From an uncultured Archangium sp. (GTDB lineage Bacteria; Myxococcota; Myxococcia; Myxococcales; Myxococcaceae), in assembly GCA_903905455.1 (NCBI GenBank), contig CAIVGN010000167.1, positions 54,899-118,898 of the forward strand: a DNA stretch of 64,000 nt, written 5' to 3'. A program made the position numbers and the translations under genes. A model generated the notes under the pieces. It saw nothing but the letters and a program-made list of their open reading frames with translations, did no database searches and had not been told where the DNA came from. This document shows positions 36,634 to 45,280 of the stretch, piece after piece. The stretch's first letter is position 1. Every line of letters begins with the position of its first letter.

Positions 36634-37970
36634 AGACCTCGGAGAAACACATGGCTGATCTGATCACCTCTCGTCTCTCGGGGTTCCACAAGCTGCCGGT
36701 CGCGGATCGACTGGGCACCATCTCGCGCATGATGCGGCTGTCGAACGACGAGGTCGCGGCGCTGGCGGGTGCGGGCTTGAGCACCGAGATGGCCAACCAG
36801 ATGATCGAGAACGCCATCGGCACCTTCAGCCTGCCGCTGGGGTTGGGGCTCAACCTCCAGGTCAACGGCCGCGACTACATCGTGCCCATGGCGGTCGAGG
36901 AGCCGTCGGTGGTGGCCGCGGTGAGCTTCGCCGCGAAGATCGCCCGTGAGGGCGGTGGCTTCCAGGCCGAGGCCGACGACCCGATCATGATCGGCCAGGT
37001 GCAGCTCACCGGCTACGGCGACCCTTCGGAGGCGTCGAAGGTGCTGATGGAGCACAAGGAGCAGTTGCTCGCGCTGGCCAACAGCTTCCACCCGGCGATG
37101 CTGGCGCGGGGCGGCGGGGCGAAGGACATCGACGTGCGGGTGTTGCCGGCGCCCGAGGGCGCTCGGGGCGAGCCGATCTTCGTGCTCCACCTGTACATCG
37201 ACACCCAGGAGGCGATGGGGGCGAACCTCATCAACACCATGTGCGAGGGCATTGCCCCGCTGGTGGAGCAGCTGACGGGCGGCAAGGTCTTCCTGCGCAT
37301 CCTCTCCAACCTCGCCGACCGGCGCCTGGCGCGGGCCTCGGTGCGCATCCCGGTGAGCTCGCTGGCCGACTTCGATCTCCCCGGCGAGGCGATCGCCGAG
37401 GGCATCGTGCAGGCCAGCCGCTTCGCGCAGGCCGACCCCTACCGCGCGGCCACGCACAACAAGGGCGTGATGAACGGCATCGACTCGGTGGCCATCGCCA
37501 CCGGGCAGGACTGGCGGTCCATCGAGGCCGGCGCGCATGCCTTCGCCTGCCGTGACGGCCAGTACCGGCCTCTCTCGACGTGGACGCTCGAAGAGGCGCA
37601 CCTCGTGGGCCGCATCGAGCTGCCGCTGGCGCTGGGCACGGTCGGTGGGCCCATCCGGGTGCACCCGCAGGTGCAGGCGGCCCTCAAGGTGCTGCGCGTC
37701 TCGAGCGCCCGCGAGCTCTCGATGGTGATGGCGGCGGTCGGTCTCTCTCAAAACTTCGCGGCGGTTCGCGCGCTCGGCTCGGTCGGCATTCAGAAAGGCC
37801 ATATGGCGCTCCATGCGAGGTGCGTGGCGGTCACAGCCGGGGCCCGGGGCCACTGGGTGGAGATGGTGGCCAACGCGCTGGTGACGGCGGGGCAGGTGAA
37901 GGTCGAGAAGGCGAAGGAGATCCTCGCCGAGATGATGCTCGCGCAGCCCGATCCGGCGGCGGGGGCGTGA
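36630..37970 (+). CDS. mvaA: Class II hydroxymethylglutaryl-CoA reductase
   Basis: 446 aa, typical of bacterial class II enzymes. It reduces HMG-CoA to mevalonate. The catalytic set of the Pseudomonas mevalonii enzyme can be placed: Glu in VEEPSVVAA, Lys in HNKGVMNGID, Asp in ATGQDWR and His in KGHMALHAR. ENAIGTFSLPLGLGLNLQ and DTQEAMGANLINTMCEG are further family motifs. Overlaps fni by 4 nt; 1 nt separates it from mvk. A second ATG at 36651 (MADLITS) is possible. Confidence 0.97.
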   Translation: MKTSEKHMADLITSRLSGFHKLPVADRLGTISRMMRLSNDEVAALAGAGLSTEMANQMIENAIGTFSLPLGLGLNLQVNGRDYIVPMAVEEPSVVAAVSFAAKIAREGGGFQAEADDPIMIGQVQLTGYGDPSEASKVLMEHKEQLLALANSFHPAMLARGGGAKDIDVRVLPAPEGARGEPIFVLHLYIDTQEAMGANLINTMCEGIAPLVEQLTGGKVFLRILSNLADRRLARASVRIPVSSLADFDLPGEAIAEGIVQASRFAQADPYRAATHNKGVMNGIDSVAIATGQDWRSIEAGAHAFACRDGQYRPLSTWTLEEAHLVGRIELPLALGTVGGPIRVHPQVQAALKVLRVSSARELSMVMAAVGLSQNFAAVRALGSVGIQKGHMALHARCVAVTAGARGHWVEMVANALVTAGQVKVEKAKEILAEMMLAQPDPAAGA

Positions 37971-37971
37971 C

Positions 37972-38880
37972 GTGAACCTCCGCTTCTCGGCGTTCGGTCC
38001 TGGCAAGGTGATCCTCCTGGGAGAGCACGGGGTGGTCTACGGACACCCGGCGCTCGCGGCCCCCATCTCCCGCGGCATGCGGGCCTGGGCCGAGCCCGCG
38101 GAGTCGACGACCCTCGAGATCCCCACCGGGCTCACCGAGGCGCAGCAGGAGGTCCTGCAGCGGGCCTTCGCGCGGGCGGCGAAGAAGACCCGGCACCCCA
38201 ACGTGTCGGTGCACCTCGAGAGCGATCTCCCGTTGTCGATGGGGCTGGGCAGTTCCGGCGCGCTGTCGGTGGCCGTCTCGCGGGTGCTGCTCGAGGCTCA
38301 GCTGGGCAAGCCCGCGCCGGCGAAGGCCGTGGAGGCGCTCGCCTTCGACATGGAGAAGGAGTTCCACGGCACGCCCAGCGGCGTCGATCACACCACCTCG
38401 GCGCGCGGCACCTTGTTGCTGTACCGCAAGGCCCACGGGGTCGAGGTCAAGGCGAAGAAGCCGGTGAAGATCCTCGTGGCGATGGTCGGCCCGCGGTCTT
38501 CGACGAAGCTCACGGTCGGGGCGCTGCGCGAGCGGCAGAAGCGGTGGCCTGCGCGCTACCGCCGGGTGTTCGATTCGATCGGCCGGCTGGTGCTCGACGG
38601 CGCCGCGGCGGCGCGCGCGGGCGATCTCGAGGCCCTGGGCGACGTGATGAACATGAACCACGGGTTGCTCTCGGCCCTGGGCCTGTCGAGCCCGCCGATC
38701 GAAGAGATGGTGTACCGGCTCCGCGCGATGGGCGCGCTGGGGGCGAAGCTGACGGGGGCCGGAGGTGACGGCGGCGCGGTGATTGGCCTGTTCCGCGAGC
38801 CCGAGCCGTCGGTGATGAAGCTGCGTCAGCAAGGCGTGGACTGCTTCGCGAGCCAGCTCGCGGGACCGAGGACGTTGTGA
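37972..38880 (+). CDS. mvk: Mevalonate kinase
   Basis: 302 aa with a GTG start one base after the mvaA stop. GHMP kinase that phosphorylates mevalonate. Motifs in order: FGPGKVILLGEHGVVYGHPA (substrate), LPLSMGLGSSGALSVAVSR (ATP loop), FHGTPSGVDHTTSARG (catalytic Asp) and AKLTGAGGDGGAVIGL (third GHMP motif). The stop overlaps mvaD by 4 nt (GTGA). Confidence 0.95.
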   Translation: MNLRFSAFGPGKVILLGEHGVVYGHPALAAPISRGMRAWAEPAESTTLEIPTGLTEAQQEVLQRAFARAAKKTRHPNVSVHLESDLPLSMGLGSSGALSVAVSRVLLEAQLGKPAPAKAVEALAFDMEKEFHGTPSGVDHTTSARGTLLLYRKAHGVEVKAKKPVKILVAMVGPRSSTKLTVGALRERQKRWPARYRRVFDSIGRLVLDGAAAARAGDLEALGDVMNMNHGLLSALGLSSPPIEEMVYRLRAMGALGAKLTGAGGDGGAVIGLFREPEPSVMKLRQQGVDCFASQLAGPRTL

Positions 38881-39860
38881 AGGCGACGGCGATCGCGCAT
38901 CCGAACATCGCGTTGGTGAAGTACTGGGGCAAACGCGACGAGAAGTTGATCCTCCCCCACCAGTCGAGCCTCTCGGTGACGCTGGGGCCGCTCGCGGTGA
39001 CCACCACGGTGGAGTTCACCGGTCAGAAGGGCCCCGACCAGATCGAGATCAACGGCAAGGTGGCCGAGGGCGGCGAGCGCAAGCGCGTCGAAGAGGCTCT
39101 CAAGCTGGTGCGCCTCGAGGCCGGGGCGAAGAAGAAGCTGGGCGCGGCGCGCATGGTGTCCCGGGGCGACTTCCCGGCGTCGGCGGGCCTGGCGTCGAGC
39201 GCGGCGGCGTTCGCGGCCCTCTCGGTGGCGGCGCGCAGCGCGGCTGGCTTCGGGCGCGACACGAAGGCCGAGTCGATTCTCGCGCGGCGGGGCAGCGGTT
39301 CGGCCTCGCGCAGCATCGAGGGCGGCTTCGTGCGCTGGAACCGCGGCAAGCGCGCCGACGGCAAGGACAGCTTCGCCGAGCAGCTCTTCGACGAGCGGCA
39401 CTGGCCCGAGCTGCGCCTGCTGGTGGGCATGGTCAGCCGCGAAGAGAAGGAAGTGAAGTCGCGCGACGGCATGCGCTCCACGGTCGAGACCTCGCCGTAC
39501 TACCCGGCCTGGGCGAAGGACGCCGAGCGCGAGGTGAAGGAGATCGTTCGCTTCATCAAGCGGCGCGACCTCGAGGCCGTGGGCGAGATCGCCGAGCGCA
39601 ACGCCTGGCGCATGCACGCCACGGCGCTCGGGGCGAACCCGCCGCTGTGTTACCTCAAGCCCGCGACGCTCGAGGTGATCGAGGCCTGCCGGCAGCTGCG
39701 CAAGCAGGGCGTGGGCGTGTGGTTCACCCTCGACGCGGGGCCCAACCCGGTGCTGCTGACCTCGGCGACCGACGAGGCCCGCGCGGTCGCGTTGGTCAAG
39801 GCGCACGGGGCGAGCGAAGTCGTCCAGTGCCGGCCCGGTGGCGACGCCCGGCTGGTCTGA
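38877..39860 (+). CDS. mvaD: Diphosphomevalonate decarboxylase
   Basis: 327 aa, GTG start overlapping mvk. Converts mevalonate diphosphate to IPP with ATP. Motifs: AHPNIALVKYWGKRDEK at the N-terminus, FPASAGLASSAAAFAAL (ATP loop), VETSPYYPAW and FTLDAGPNPVLL (catalytic Asp region). Close GHMP relatives such as phosphomevalonate decarboxylase share these features. Because no phosphomevalonate kinase is nearby, a non-classical substrate cannot be excluded, but the classical call is most likely. Confidence 0.92.
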   Translation: MKATAIAHPNIALVKYWGKRDEKLILPHQSSLSVTLGPLAVTTTVEFTGQKGPDQIEINGKVAEGGERKRVEEALKLVRLEAGAKKKLGAARMVSRGDFPASAGLASSAAAFAALSVAARSAAGFGRDTKAESILARRGSGSASRSIEGGFVRWNRGKRADGKDSFAEQLFDERHWPELRLLVGMVSREEKEVKSRDGMRSTVETSPYYPAWAKDAEREVKEIVRFIKRRDLEAVGEIAERNAWRMHATALGANPPLCYLKPATLEVIEACRQLRKQGVGVWFTLDAGPNPVLLTSATDEARAVALVKAHGASEVVQCRPGGDARLV

Positions 39861-39962
39861 CCTGCAGTCCAGGCAGGGCTCGCGATATGAGGCCGCCGTG
39901 CACGTCTCTCTCGTGGCCCTGCGGTCGTTCGTCGTCGCTCCCGTGACCCGTGGTGAGGGCCC

Positions 39963-40778
39963 ATGACCCCGGGTCCCCGCGAGCTCTTCGTCACCCACGC
40001 GGCGTCCGAGAAGGCGCAGCGCGGGCGCATCTTCATCATCATCCTCATCGCGGTGGGCCTGGCGATGCTCCTCTCGCGGCAGCCGATGCTCGGCGCGTTG
40101 CCCGGCTCCGCCTGGGCGCTGTGTGTGCTGCTGGGGGCCTTTGCCCTCTCGTGGTGGAGCGGCATCTCCGCGCGGGCACACGCCATGCTGCGGCTGGGCC
40201 GCATACGTCGCGAGGGCCTGGTGGCGACGCAGAAGCTCAACGCGGGCGACGTCGCCGGTGCGCGGGAGGCCTTCGCGGCCCTGCTCTTCATCGACAGGTC
40301 GCTGGGCGCGTTCCACGCGGTGCACGTGTTGATGTACGGCGTGACGCGCTTCTTCGAAGGCGAGGCGAAGGAAGGTCTCGCGCTGGCTTCGCGGGCCATC
40401 GACTCGGGCTGGCTTGATCAGAAGCACACCCGCTCGGTGCGCGACGCGGCCGAGACCTGGCGGGTGCTGATGCTCCTCGCGGCCGGGGAGCTCGCCGAGG
40501 CGCGCCGTCGCGTGGACGGGGCCTCGAAGGACGCACTGCTGACCGCGGCCATCGCCGTCAGCGCGCACGAGGGGATGTGGGCCGCGGTGCTGGCCGAGGC
40601 CGATCGCGCCCTGGCCGACCCGCAGTTCCCGAAGAGCGGCCGGCCGTCGATCGCCGCGATGGCGCTGTTCGCCGCGAAGAAGCAGGGGATGAGCGGCGCG
40701 CCCTACCGGAAGATTCTCGAGGTCGAGAAGCCCGGGCCGTTGACGCTCCAGAACCCGGCGCTGCGGAAATTTCTCTAG
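39963..40778 (+). CDS. Membrane protein with cytosolic helical repeat domain
   Basis: 271 aa. Two adjacent membrane helices (~residues 22-39, IFIIILIAVGLAMLL, and 47-66, AWALCVLLGAFALSWW) are followed by ~190 residues of helical hairpins with TPR-like spacing (LNAGDVAGAREAFAALLFID). Not recognised further. It follows mvaD by 102 bp and may be read with it. The stop overlaps the convergent transglycosylase stop within the palindrome CTAG. Confidence 0.78.
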   Translation: MTPGPRELFVTHAASEKAQRGRIFIIILIAVGLAMLLSRQPMLGALPGSAWALCVLLGAFALSWWSGISARAHAMLRLGRIRREGLVATQKLNAGDVAGAREAFAALLFIDRSLGAFHAVHVLMYGVTRFFEGEAKEGLALASRAIDSGWLDQKHTRSVRDAAETWRVLMLLAAGELAEARRRVDGASKDALLTAAIAVSAHEGMWAAVLAEADRALADPQFPKSGRPSIAAMALFAAKKQGMSGAPYRKILEVEKPGPLTLQNPALRKFL

Positions 40779-42919
40779 AAGTCGACGCCGCTGACGCCGG
40801 GCTGCGGCACCACCAGCGAGAGGCGCGCCCGGGGCCCGCCGTAGAGCTGCCGGTAGATGAAGAGATCGGTGGTGACCTGCTTCACGTAGCCGCGGGTCTC
40901 CTTGAAGGGGATCTCCTCGACCCATTGATCGAGCGGCTCGTCACCGCGCTCCTTCGCCCAGCGCGCCACCGATGAGGGCCCGCCGTTGTACGCGGCGGCG
41001 ACGAGGGTGGGGTGCTGCAGCCGCACCGAGAGGGCGCGCAGGTACCAGGTGCCGAGGCGGATGTTCCACTCGGGCGAGTACAGCTCGGCGTCGTCGGCCG
41101 GCGGCAGCTTCAGCGTCTGGGCGATGTTGCGCGCGGTGGGCGGGATGAGCTGCATCAGCCCGCGGGCGTCGGCGAAGCTGGTCACCTCCGGCGAGAACGC
41201 GCTCTCGCGACGCATGATCGCCCAGGCCAGCGCCGGCTCGATGTCGTTCTTCTCGGCCCAGGTCTCGACGCTGCCGCGGAACGCGCGGGGGTACATGAGC
41301 GCGAGGGCCTCGGGGGTGCGCTGCGTGTACACCGCGCCCCAGAGGTAGCGCGCGGCGAGGGTGTGGGCGGCGCCGAAGTCGCCGAGCGCCTGCAGCGCGT
41401 GGCCCCAGGTCAGGGCGTCGCCCGCGGGCATCGCGCCCAGGGCGCGGGACACCTCGGCGGCGGCGTCGCGGAAGAGGCCGGTGCGCGCCAGGGCCGCGGC
41501 CAGCTCGAGCCCCGCGGGGCGCTTGACGGTGAGCTGCTTCGGCTCGTGCGAGAAGGGCAGCGGCGCCTCCACCGAGAGTTCCTGCAGGCGCTCCGACGCG
41601 AGGAGCCCATAGAAGGTGCCGGGGAAGCCGTTGACCAGCGCCTGGTACTCGGCGACCACGTCGGCGGCGGGCCCTGCATCGGGGGTCGCCCCGCGCAGTT
41701 GCACCGCGCGCGTGGCCCAGTAGAGCGCCTGGGGCGCGAGCGACGACTTCGGGAAGTCCGGCGAGAGCGTGAGCAGCACCAGGCGCGCCTCGAGGAACTT
41801 CTTGCTGCGAATGAGCGAGAAGCCGCGAAACCAGCGGGCCTCGTCGCGGCGCTTCGAGTCGGGGTGCCGGGTCTCGAAGGCGGCGAAGTCGGTGACGGCC
41901 GTCTCGAAGTCGCCCGAGTTCATCGCCAGCCACGACGCGAGGTAGCCGGCCTCGTCGGCGGCGGCGTCGCCGGGGTAGGCGTCGTCGACCTTGCGAAACG
42001 CGGCGCGCGCGGCGGCGTTATCGACCAGGCGCATGAGTCGCTTCGCTGACGTCATCAGCGCCTGGGCGGCGATCGCCGGGGCGCCTTCGGCGGCGATGGC
42101 GAGCTGGGCCTGGGCCTCGGCGTCGCGCTCCTTGCCGCGGGTCAGCAGGGCCTGGCCCTTGAGCAGCGCGAGCTTCGCCTTGCCGTCGGCACCCGGCTTG
42201 AGCGGCTCGAGTGCGGCCAGGCAGCCCTTCGCGTCTCCGGCGTTGAGCAGCGCCTGGGCGCGCGCGAGCTGCTCGTCGAAGGTGAGGGACCAGGCGCCTT
42301 CGGCCTCGAGGCGCGCCTGGGCGGCGAGGCCGTGGGGATGCGCGGGGAATTTGAGGGCGAGGAGCTTCCAGTCGGCCCGGGCCAGGGCGGTGAGCTTCGA
42401 GGCTTCCCGGGCCAGCGCGCGGGTGAAGAGCAGCTCCGGCAGCCGGGCGACGTCGGGGTCGGCGTCGAGCAGGGCGCGGGCCTTCGTGGGATCGCCCAGG
42501 TCGAGGAAGAGCTCGGCGAGGCGCCGATCGATGCGGGACGTCAGCCACGAGGGCGCGGCCTTCTTCGCGCGCTGCAGTGTCTTGACGGCCGCGGCGCGCT
42601 GCCCGGCCCAGGCCTGCGCCTCACCGAGGTACCACGCGTGCACGGCCTCCAGGCCCTTCGGCGCCCGGGCGCTGCCCAGCACGTCCACCGCGCGCGAGGC
42701 GTTGCCGTCGGAGAGTGAGAGCACCCCCGACAGCAGGGCGAGGCGCTCGCGATCGGCGCATTTCTTCGCCGCGCAGGCGTCGAGCTCGGCCTTCGCCTGG
42801 TCGGAGACGCCCGCCCGGTGCACCCGCACCGCCTCGAGCAATTCCGGTGACTGCGCGAGCGCCGAGGTGGCGAGGAGCAGGCTGATCAGTGAGGCGCGCA
42901 GCGCGGTTGTCGCAAACAT
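40775..42919 (-). CDS. Soluble-type lytic transglycosylase (Slt family)
   Basis: 714 aa. Signal peptide (LRASLISLLLATSALAQ), ~500 residues of helical superhelix with TPR-like repeats, then a C-terminal SLT domain. The catalytic Glu572 lies in AIMRRESAFSPEV, with the GLMQLIPPTA and VAAAYNGGPSSV motifs. It cleaves peptidoglycan glycan strands with formation of 1,6-anhydroMurNAc in the periplasm. The ATG at 42919 is chosen because a signal peptide starts there; the frame remains open upstream to 43420 but that part is non-coding in character. Confidence 0.93.
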   Translation of the reverse strand: MFATTALRASLISLLLATSALAQSPELLEAVRVHRAGVSDQAKAELDACAAKKCADRERLALLSGVLSLSDGNASRAVDVLGSARAPKGLEAVHAWYLGEAQAWAGQRAAAVKTLQRAKKAAPSWLTSRIDRRLAELFLDLGDPTKARALLDADPDVARLPELLFTRALAREASKLTALARADWKLLALKFPAHPHGLAAQARLEAEGAWSLTFDEQLARAQALLNAGDAKGCLAALEPLKPGADGKAKLALLKGQALLTRGKERDAEAQAQLAIAAEGAPAIAAQALMTSAKRLMRLVDNAAARAAFRKVDDAYPGDAAADEAGYLASWLAMNSGDFETAVTDFAAFETRHPDSKRRDEARWFRGFSLIRSKKFLEARLVLLTLSPDFPKSSLAPQALYWATRAVQLRGATPDAGPAADVVAEYQALVNGFPGTFYGLLASERLQELSVEAPLPFSHEPKQLTVKRPAGLELAAALARTGLFRDAAAEVSRALGAMPAGDALTWGHALQALGDFGAAHTLAARYLWGAVYTQRTPEALALMYPRAFRGSVETWAEKNDIEPALAWAIMRRESAFSPEVTSFADARGLMQLIPPTARNIAQTLKLPPADDAELYSPEWNIRLGTWYLRALSVRLQHPTLVAAAYNGGPSSVARWAKERGDEPLDQWVEEIPFKETRGYVKQVTTDLFIYRQLYGGPRARLSLVVPQPGVSGVDF

Positions 42920-42931
42920 GGGGACCCCGGT

Positions 42932-42961
42932 TTGACATTCGTCGACCGTCTGCCGTAGACG
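42932..42961 (+). promoter_or_regulatory. Promoter candidate with perfect -35 in the 246-bp divergent gap
   Basis: TTGACA (42932-42937) is followed by an 18-nt spacer and a poor -10 (TAGACG, 42956-42961). It would give a ~200-nt leader to the small zinc-ribbon gene at 43166. That leader contains related elements (ACGCAGTCG twice, and CACAGTCGTTCGCA). Otherwise the gap 42920-43165 shows nothing I can name. Confidence 0.35.
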
Positions 42962-43165
42962 TCGCCCGCGCTCTTGTTTCACGAGGGCGAACGCAGTCGA
43001 GAACACAGTCGTTCGCATCAGAATTTCGGGACCAGTCTTCGGCGACCCCCATTGCAAGGTCGAAGGCGAAATAATTCGGTCTCGCGGCGTACAACGCAGT
43101 CGTCTTCGCAGCACCGCAGTTGTCGTCCGGGGGGTTTCTCGCCGTACGGGAGGCCAAAACCGCAC

Positions 43166-43399
43166 ATGAAGCCGTGTCCGACCGAACTTCCACAGAGCAT
43201 CAATCCGGAAGCTGGCCCCAAGCGTCTCGGGGTTGAGCACCACCGGAACCTCGATTGTGCCCATTACGACAACTGCCTCGATGAGGCAGTCCGCCGTGGG
43301 TGGCAGTCCTTCACCTGCATCAAGTGTCCGCTCTACGCGCTGCCGTCGGCGCAGCAGGCTGGCATCGAGTCGTTCGCGACCCAGCGTCGCGTCGTCTGA
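43166..43399 (+). CDS. Small four-cysteine (zinc-ribbon-like) protein, 77 aa
   Basis: The ATG at 43166 follows a GGGAGG ribosome-binding site. Cysteines at 31, 37, 51 and 54 (CAHYDNC and CIKC) could bind one zinc. The sequence between reads as a real protein (LDEAVRRGWQSFTC), while the frame upstream of this start is low-quality. The pattern suggests a small conserved protein but I cannot name it. It is isolated, with a long leader upstream and a strong bidirectional terminator downstream. Confidence 0.8.
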   Translation: MKPCPTELPQSINPEAGPKRLGVEHHRNLDCAHYDNCLDEAVRRGWQSFTCIKCPLYALPSAQQAGIESFATQRRVV

Positions 43400-43420
43400 T
43401 TCAGGTCTTCGCTTCCGCAT

Positions 43421-43462
43421 GAAAATCAGCCTCCCGACGAAAGTCGGGGGGCTGTTTCATTT
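43421..43462. terminator. Bidirectional terminator
   Basis: CAGCCTCCCGAC (43427-43438) and GTCGGGGGGCTG (43443-43454) pair around a GAAA tetraloop. TTTCATTTT follows on the plus strand and AAAA precedes it (TTTT on the minus strand). It serves the convergent genes ending at 43399 and 43477. Confidence 0.92.
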
Positions 43463-43476
43463 TCCGCGCCCCGAAG

Positions 43477-45228
43477 TCAGGTGCGGCGCAGCGTCACCAC
43501 CCCGCGGCGGATGAGGTCCTTCATGCACTCCTCGATGTCGAGGGGCGAGATGTCGAGGCGGGCGATGACTTCGCGGGGCGGGGTCTTCTCTTCGCAGATC
43601 AGCCGGGCGGCCTCGAGCCACTGCTTGGGCCCCACCTGGCGGTAGACGGCGTAGAGCTCGTTGTTCACGTCGATCTGCGTGGCGCTGACCATCAGCGACT
43701 CGCGCATGCGCTGCTCGTTGTCGTTGAGGGCGGTGCAGGCGCGCTCGATGAGGACCTCGGTGGGCAGGAAGAGGTTCTGGGCCACGGCCGGAGGGGGGCC
43801 CGCGTGGAAGGAGCCCTCGGCGGCGCGGCTGGCGACGAAGGCGTTGAAGGCGCGCTCGCCCTCGGCGGTGTACTTGCCGGCGATGGCCGCGGCGTGGACG
43901 CAGGCGCCGGCGTTGAACACCAGCTGGTACGACGCCCAGCCGTCGCGGCACGAGAGCACGCCGCTGAGCTGCCGCTGGGCGAGGAGCTTGAGCACCCACT
44001 GCGGCCCCACGGCGTGCACCGGCACGGACTCGGTCTGGCCCAGCTCGATCATCGCCAGCATGGTGCGGCGGGGCTCGAGGAGCTTGAGGACCTGGCTGAT
44101 GATGGCGTCGAGCTTGGTGCCCTTCGAGAGGTAGGCCTGGGCGCCGGCGTCGAGGGCGCGCAGCGACTCGCGGTAGTCGTCGTGGGCCGAGAGGAAGGCG
44201 ATGGGCAGCTCGCGCGTGCGGAAGTCGTCGCGCAGGGCGCGCAGCATGCCCCAGCCGTCGAGGTGCGGCATGTTGAGGTCGCAGAGCACGGCGTCGAAGC
44301 TGTGCTGGAGCGCCGTCTCGAAGCCCTCGTTGCCGTCGGTGGCGGTGGTGACCGCGAAGCCGTGCTTGGCGAAGAGGGTCGAGAACATCTTCAAGATCGC
44401 CGGGTCGTCGTCGACGAGCAGCAGTTGCGGCGGCGGGCCGTGCAGGGCGTGGGCGGGCGAGCTGGCCGGGACGGCCTTCTGCAGGGGCACTTCGAAGGCC
44501 AGCGGCTCGTCCTCGATCTCGCCGACCAGCACCTCGGCGATGGGCGTCTCGCCGGTGACGGTGTCGCCGACCTCGATCACCACGCCGGTGCCTTCGCCGC
44601 GCGAACCGGCGACCTCGGTGAAGCTCCAGCGCACCTGGGGCTGGCCGAGCATGGCCTTGATGGCCTCGTTGCCCTGGGCGCCGAGGAAGGAGGCCTTGTC
44701 GAGGCGGCCGTAGATGAAGGACGCCTTGCCCTCGTTGGCCGTGCGCGGGTTGGTGATCAGCACGCCGCTGCGCCGGGTGCGGCGAATGTGTTCGATGAAG
44801 CGCAGCAGGGTGGCCGCGTCGGCGACGCCGGAGTTGTTGCCGGTGCGGGTGGCCAGCTCGTCCCACACCGCGCGGATCACGCCGATGTGCGCGGCGGAGA
44901 AGGGCGCCTTGAGCATCGCCACCACGCCGCTGCGCATGCCCTGCACGAAGGGGGCGTCGGCGGTGTCGCTCGAGACGATCACTACCGGGCGCTGGGCCGA
45001 GGTGACGTCGCTGGAGAGCGAGTCGAGCACCTGGATGACGAAGTCCGACTCGAGCTCGCCGAAGACGATGATCAGGTGGGGCCGCATTTGCTTCAGGCCG
45101 CCGGCCACCTTCCGTCGATCGGTGACGAAGCGGTAGAAGGTGCCCTGTTCGTTGAAGGCCTGGGCGATGGCCATCTGCGCGCCACGGTCTTCGTCAACGC
45201 CGAGGATGACAGGCGGTGTCTGCGTCAT
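43477..45228 (-). CDS. Pseudo-receiver / DUF4388 / receiver / DUF4388 signalling protein
   Basis: 583 aa from the ATG at 45228 (upstream frame is shadow). Residues 5-125 have a receiver-like fold, but the phosphoacceptor strand reads LIIVFGELE without an Asp. Residues ~140-205 are a DUF4388-type segment (LITNPRTANEGKASFIYGRLD). Residues 268-383 are a true receiver with acidic D273-D275, phosphoacceptor Asp317 in VLCDLNMPHLDGWG and Lys369. The C-terminal ~180 residues are a second DUF4388 region (LLAQRQLSGVLSCRDG). No DNA-binding or enzymatic output domain is seen. DUF4388 proteins are abundant in Myxococcota and thought to act in two-component networks. Confidence 0.87.
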   Translation of the reverse strand: MTQTPPVILGVDEDRGAQMAIAQAFNEQGTFYRFVTDRRKVAGGLKQMRPHLIIVFGELESDFVIQVLDSLSSDVTSAQRPVVIVSSDTADAPFVQGMRSGVVAMLKAPFSAAHIGVIRAVWDELATRTGNNSGVADAATLLRFIEHIRRTRRSGVLITNPRTANEGKASFIYGRLDKASFLGAQGNEAIKAMLGQPQVRWSFTEVAGSRGEGTGVVIEVGDTVTGETPIAEVLVGEIEDEPLAFEVPLQKAVPASSPAHALHGPPPQLLLVDDDPAILKMFSTLFAKHGFAVTTATDGNEGFETALQHSFDAVLCDLNMPHLDGWGMLRALRDDFRTRELPIAFLSAHDDYRESLRALDAGAQAYLSKGTKLDAIISQVLKLLEPRRTMLAMIELGQTESVPVHAVGPQWVLKLLAQRQLSGVLSCRDGWASYQLVFNAGACVHAAAIAGKYTAEGERAFNAFVASRAAEGSFHAGPPPAVAQNLFLPTEVLIERACTALNDNEQRMRESLMVSATQIDVNNELYAVYRQVGPKQWLEAARLICEEKTPPREVIARLDISPLDIEECMKDLIRRGVVTLRRT

Positions 45229-45280
45229 GACCCCGGAAGTAACCACACTCCCGTCGGGGCGCGATTTTTTGCGACGGCTT

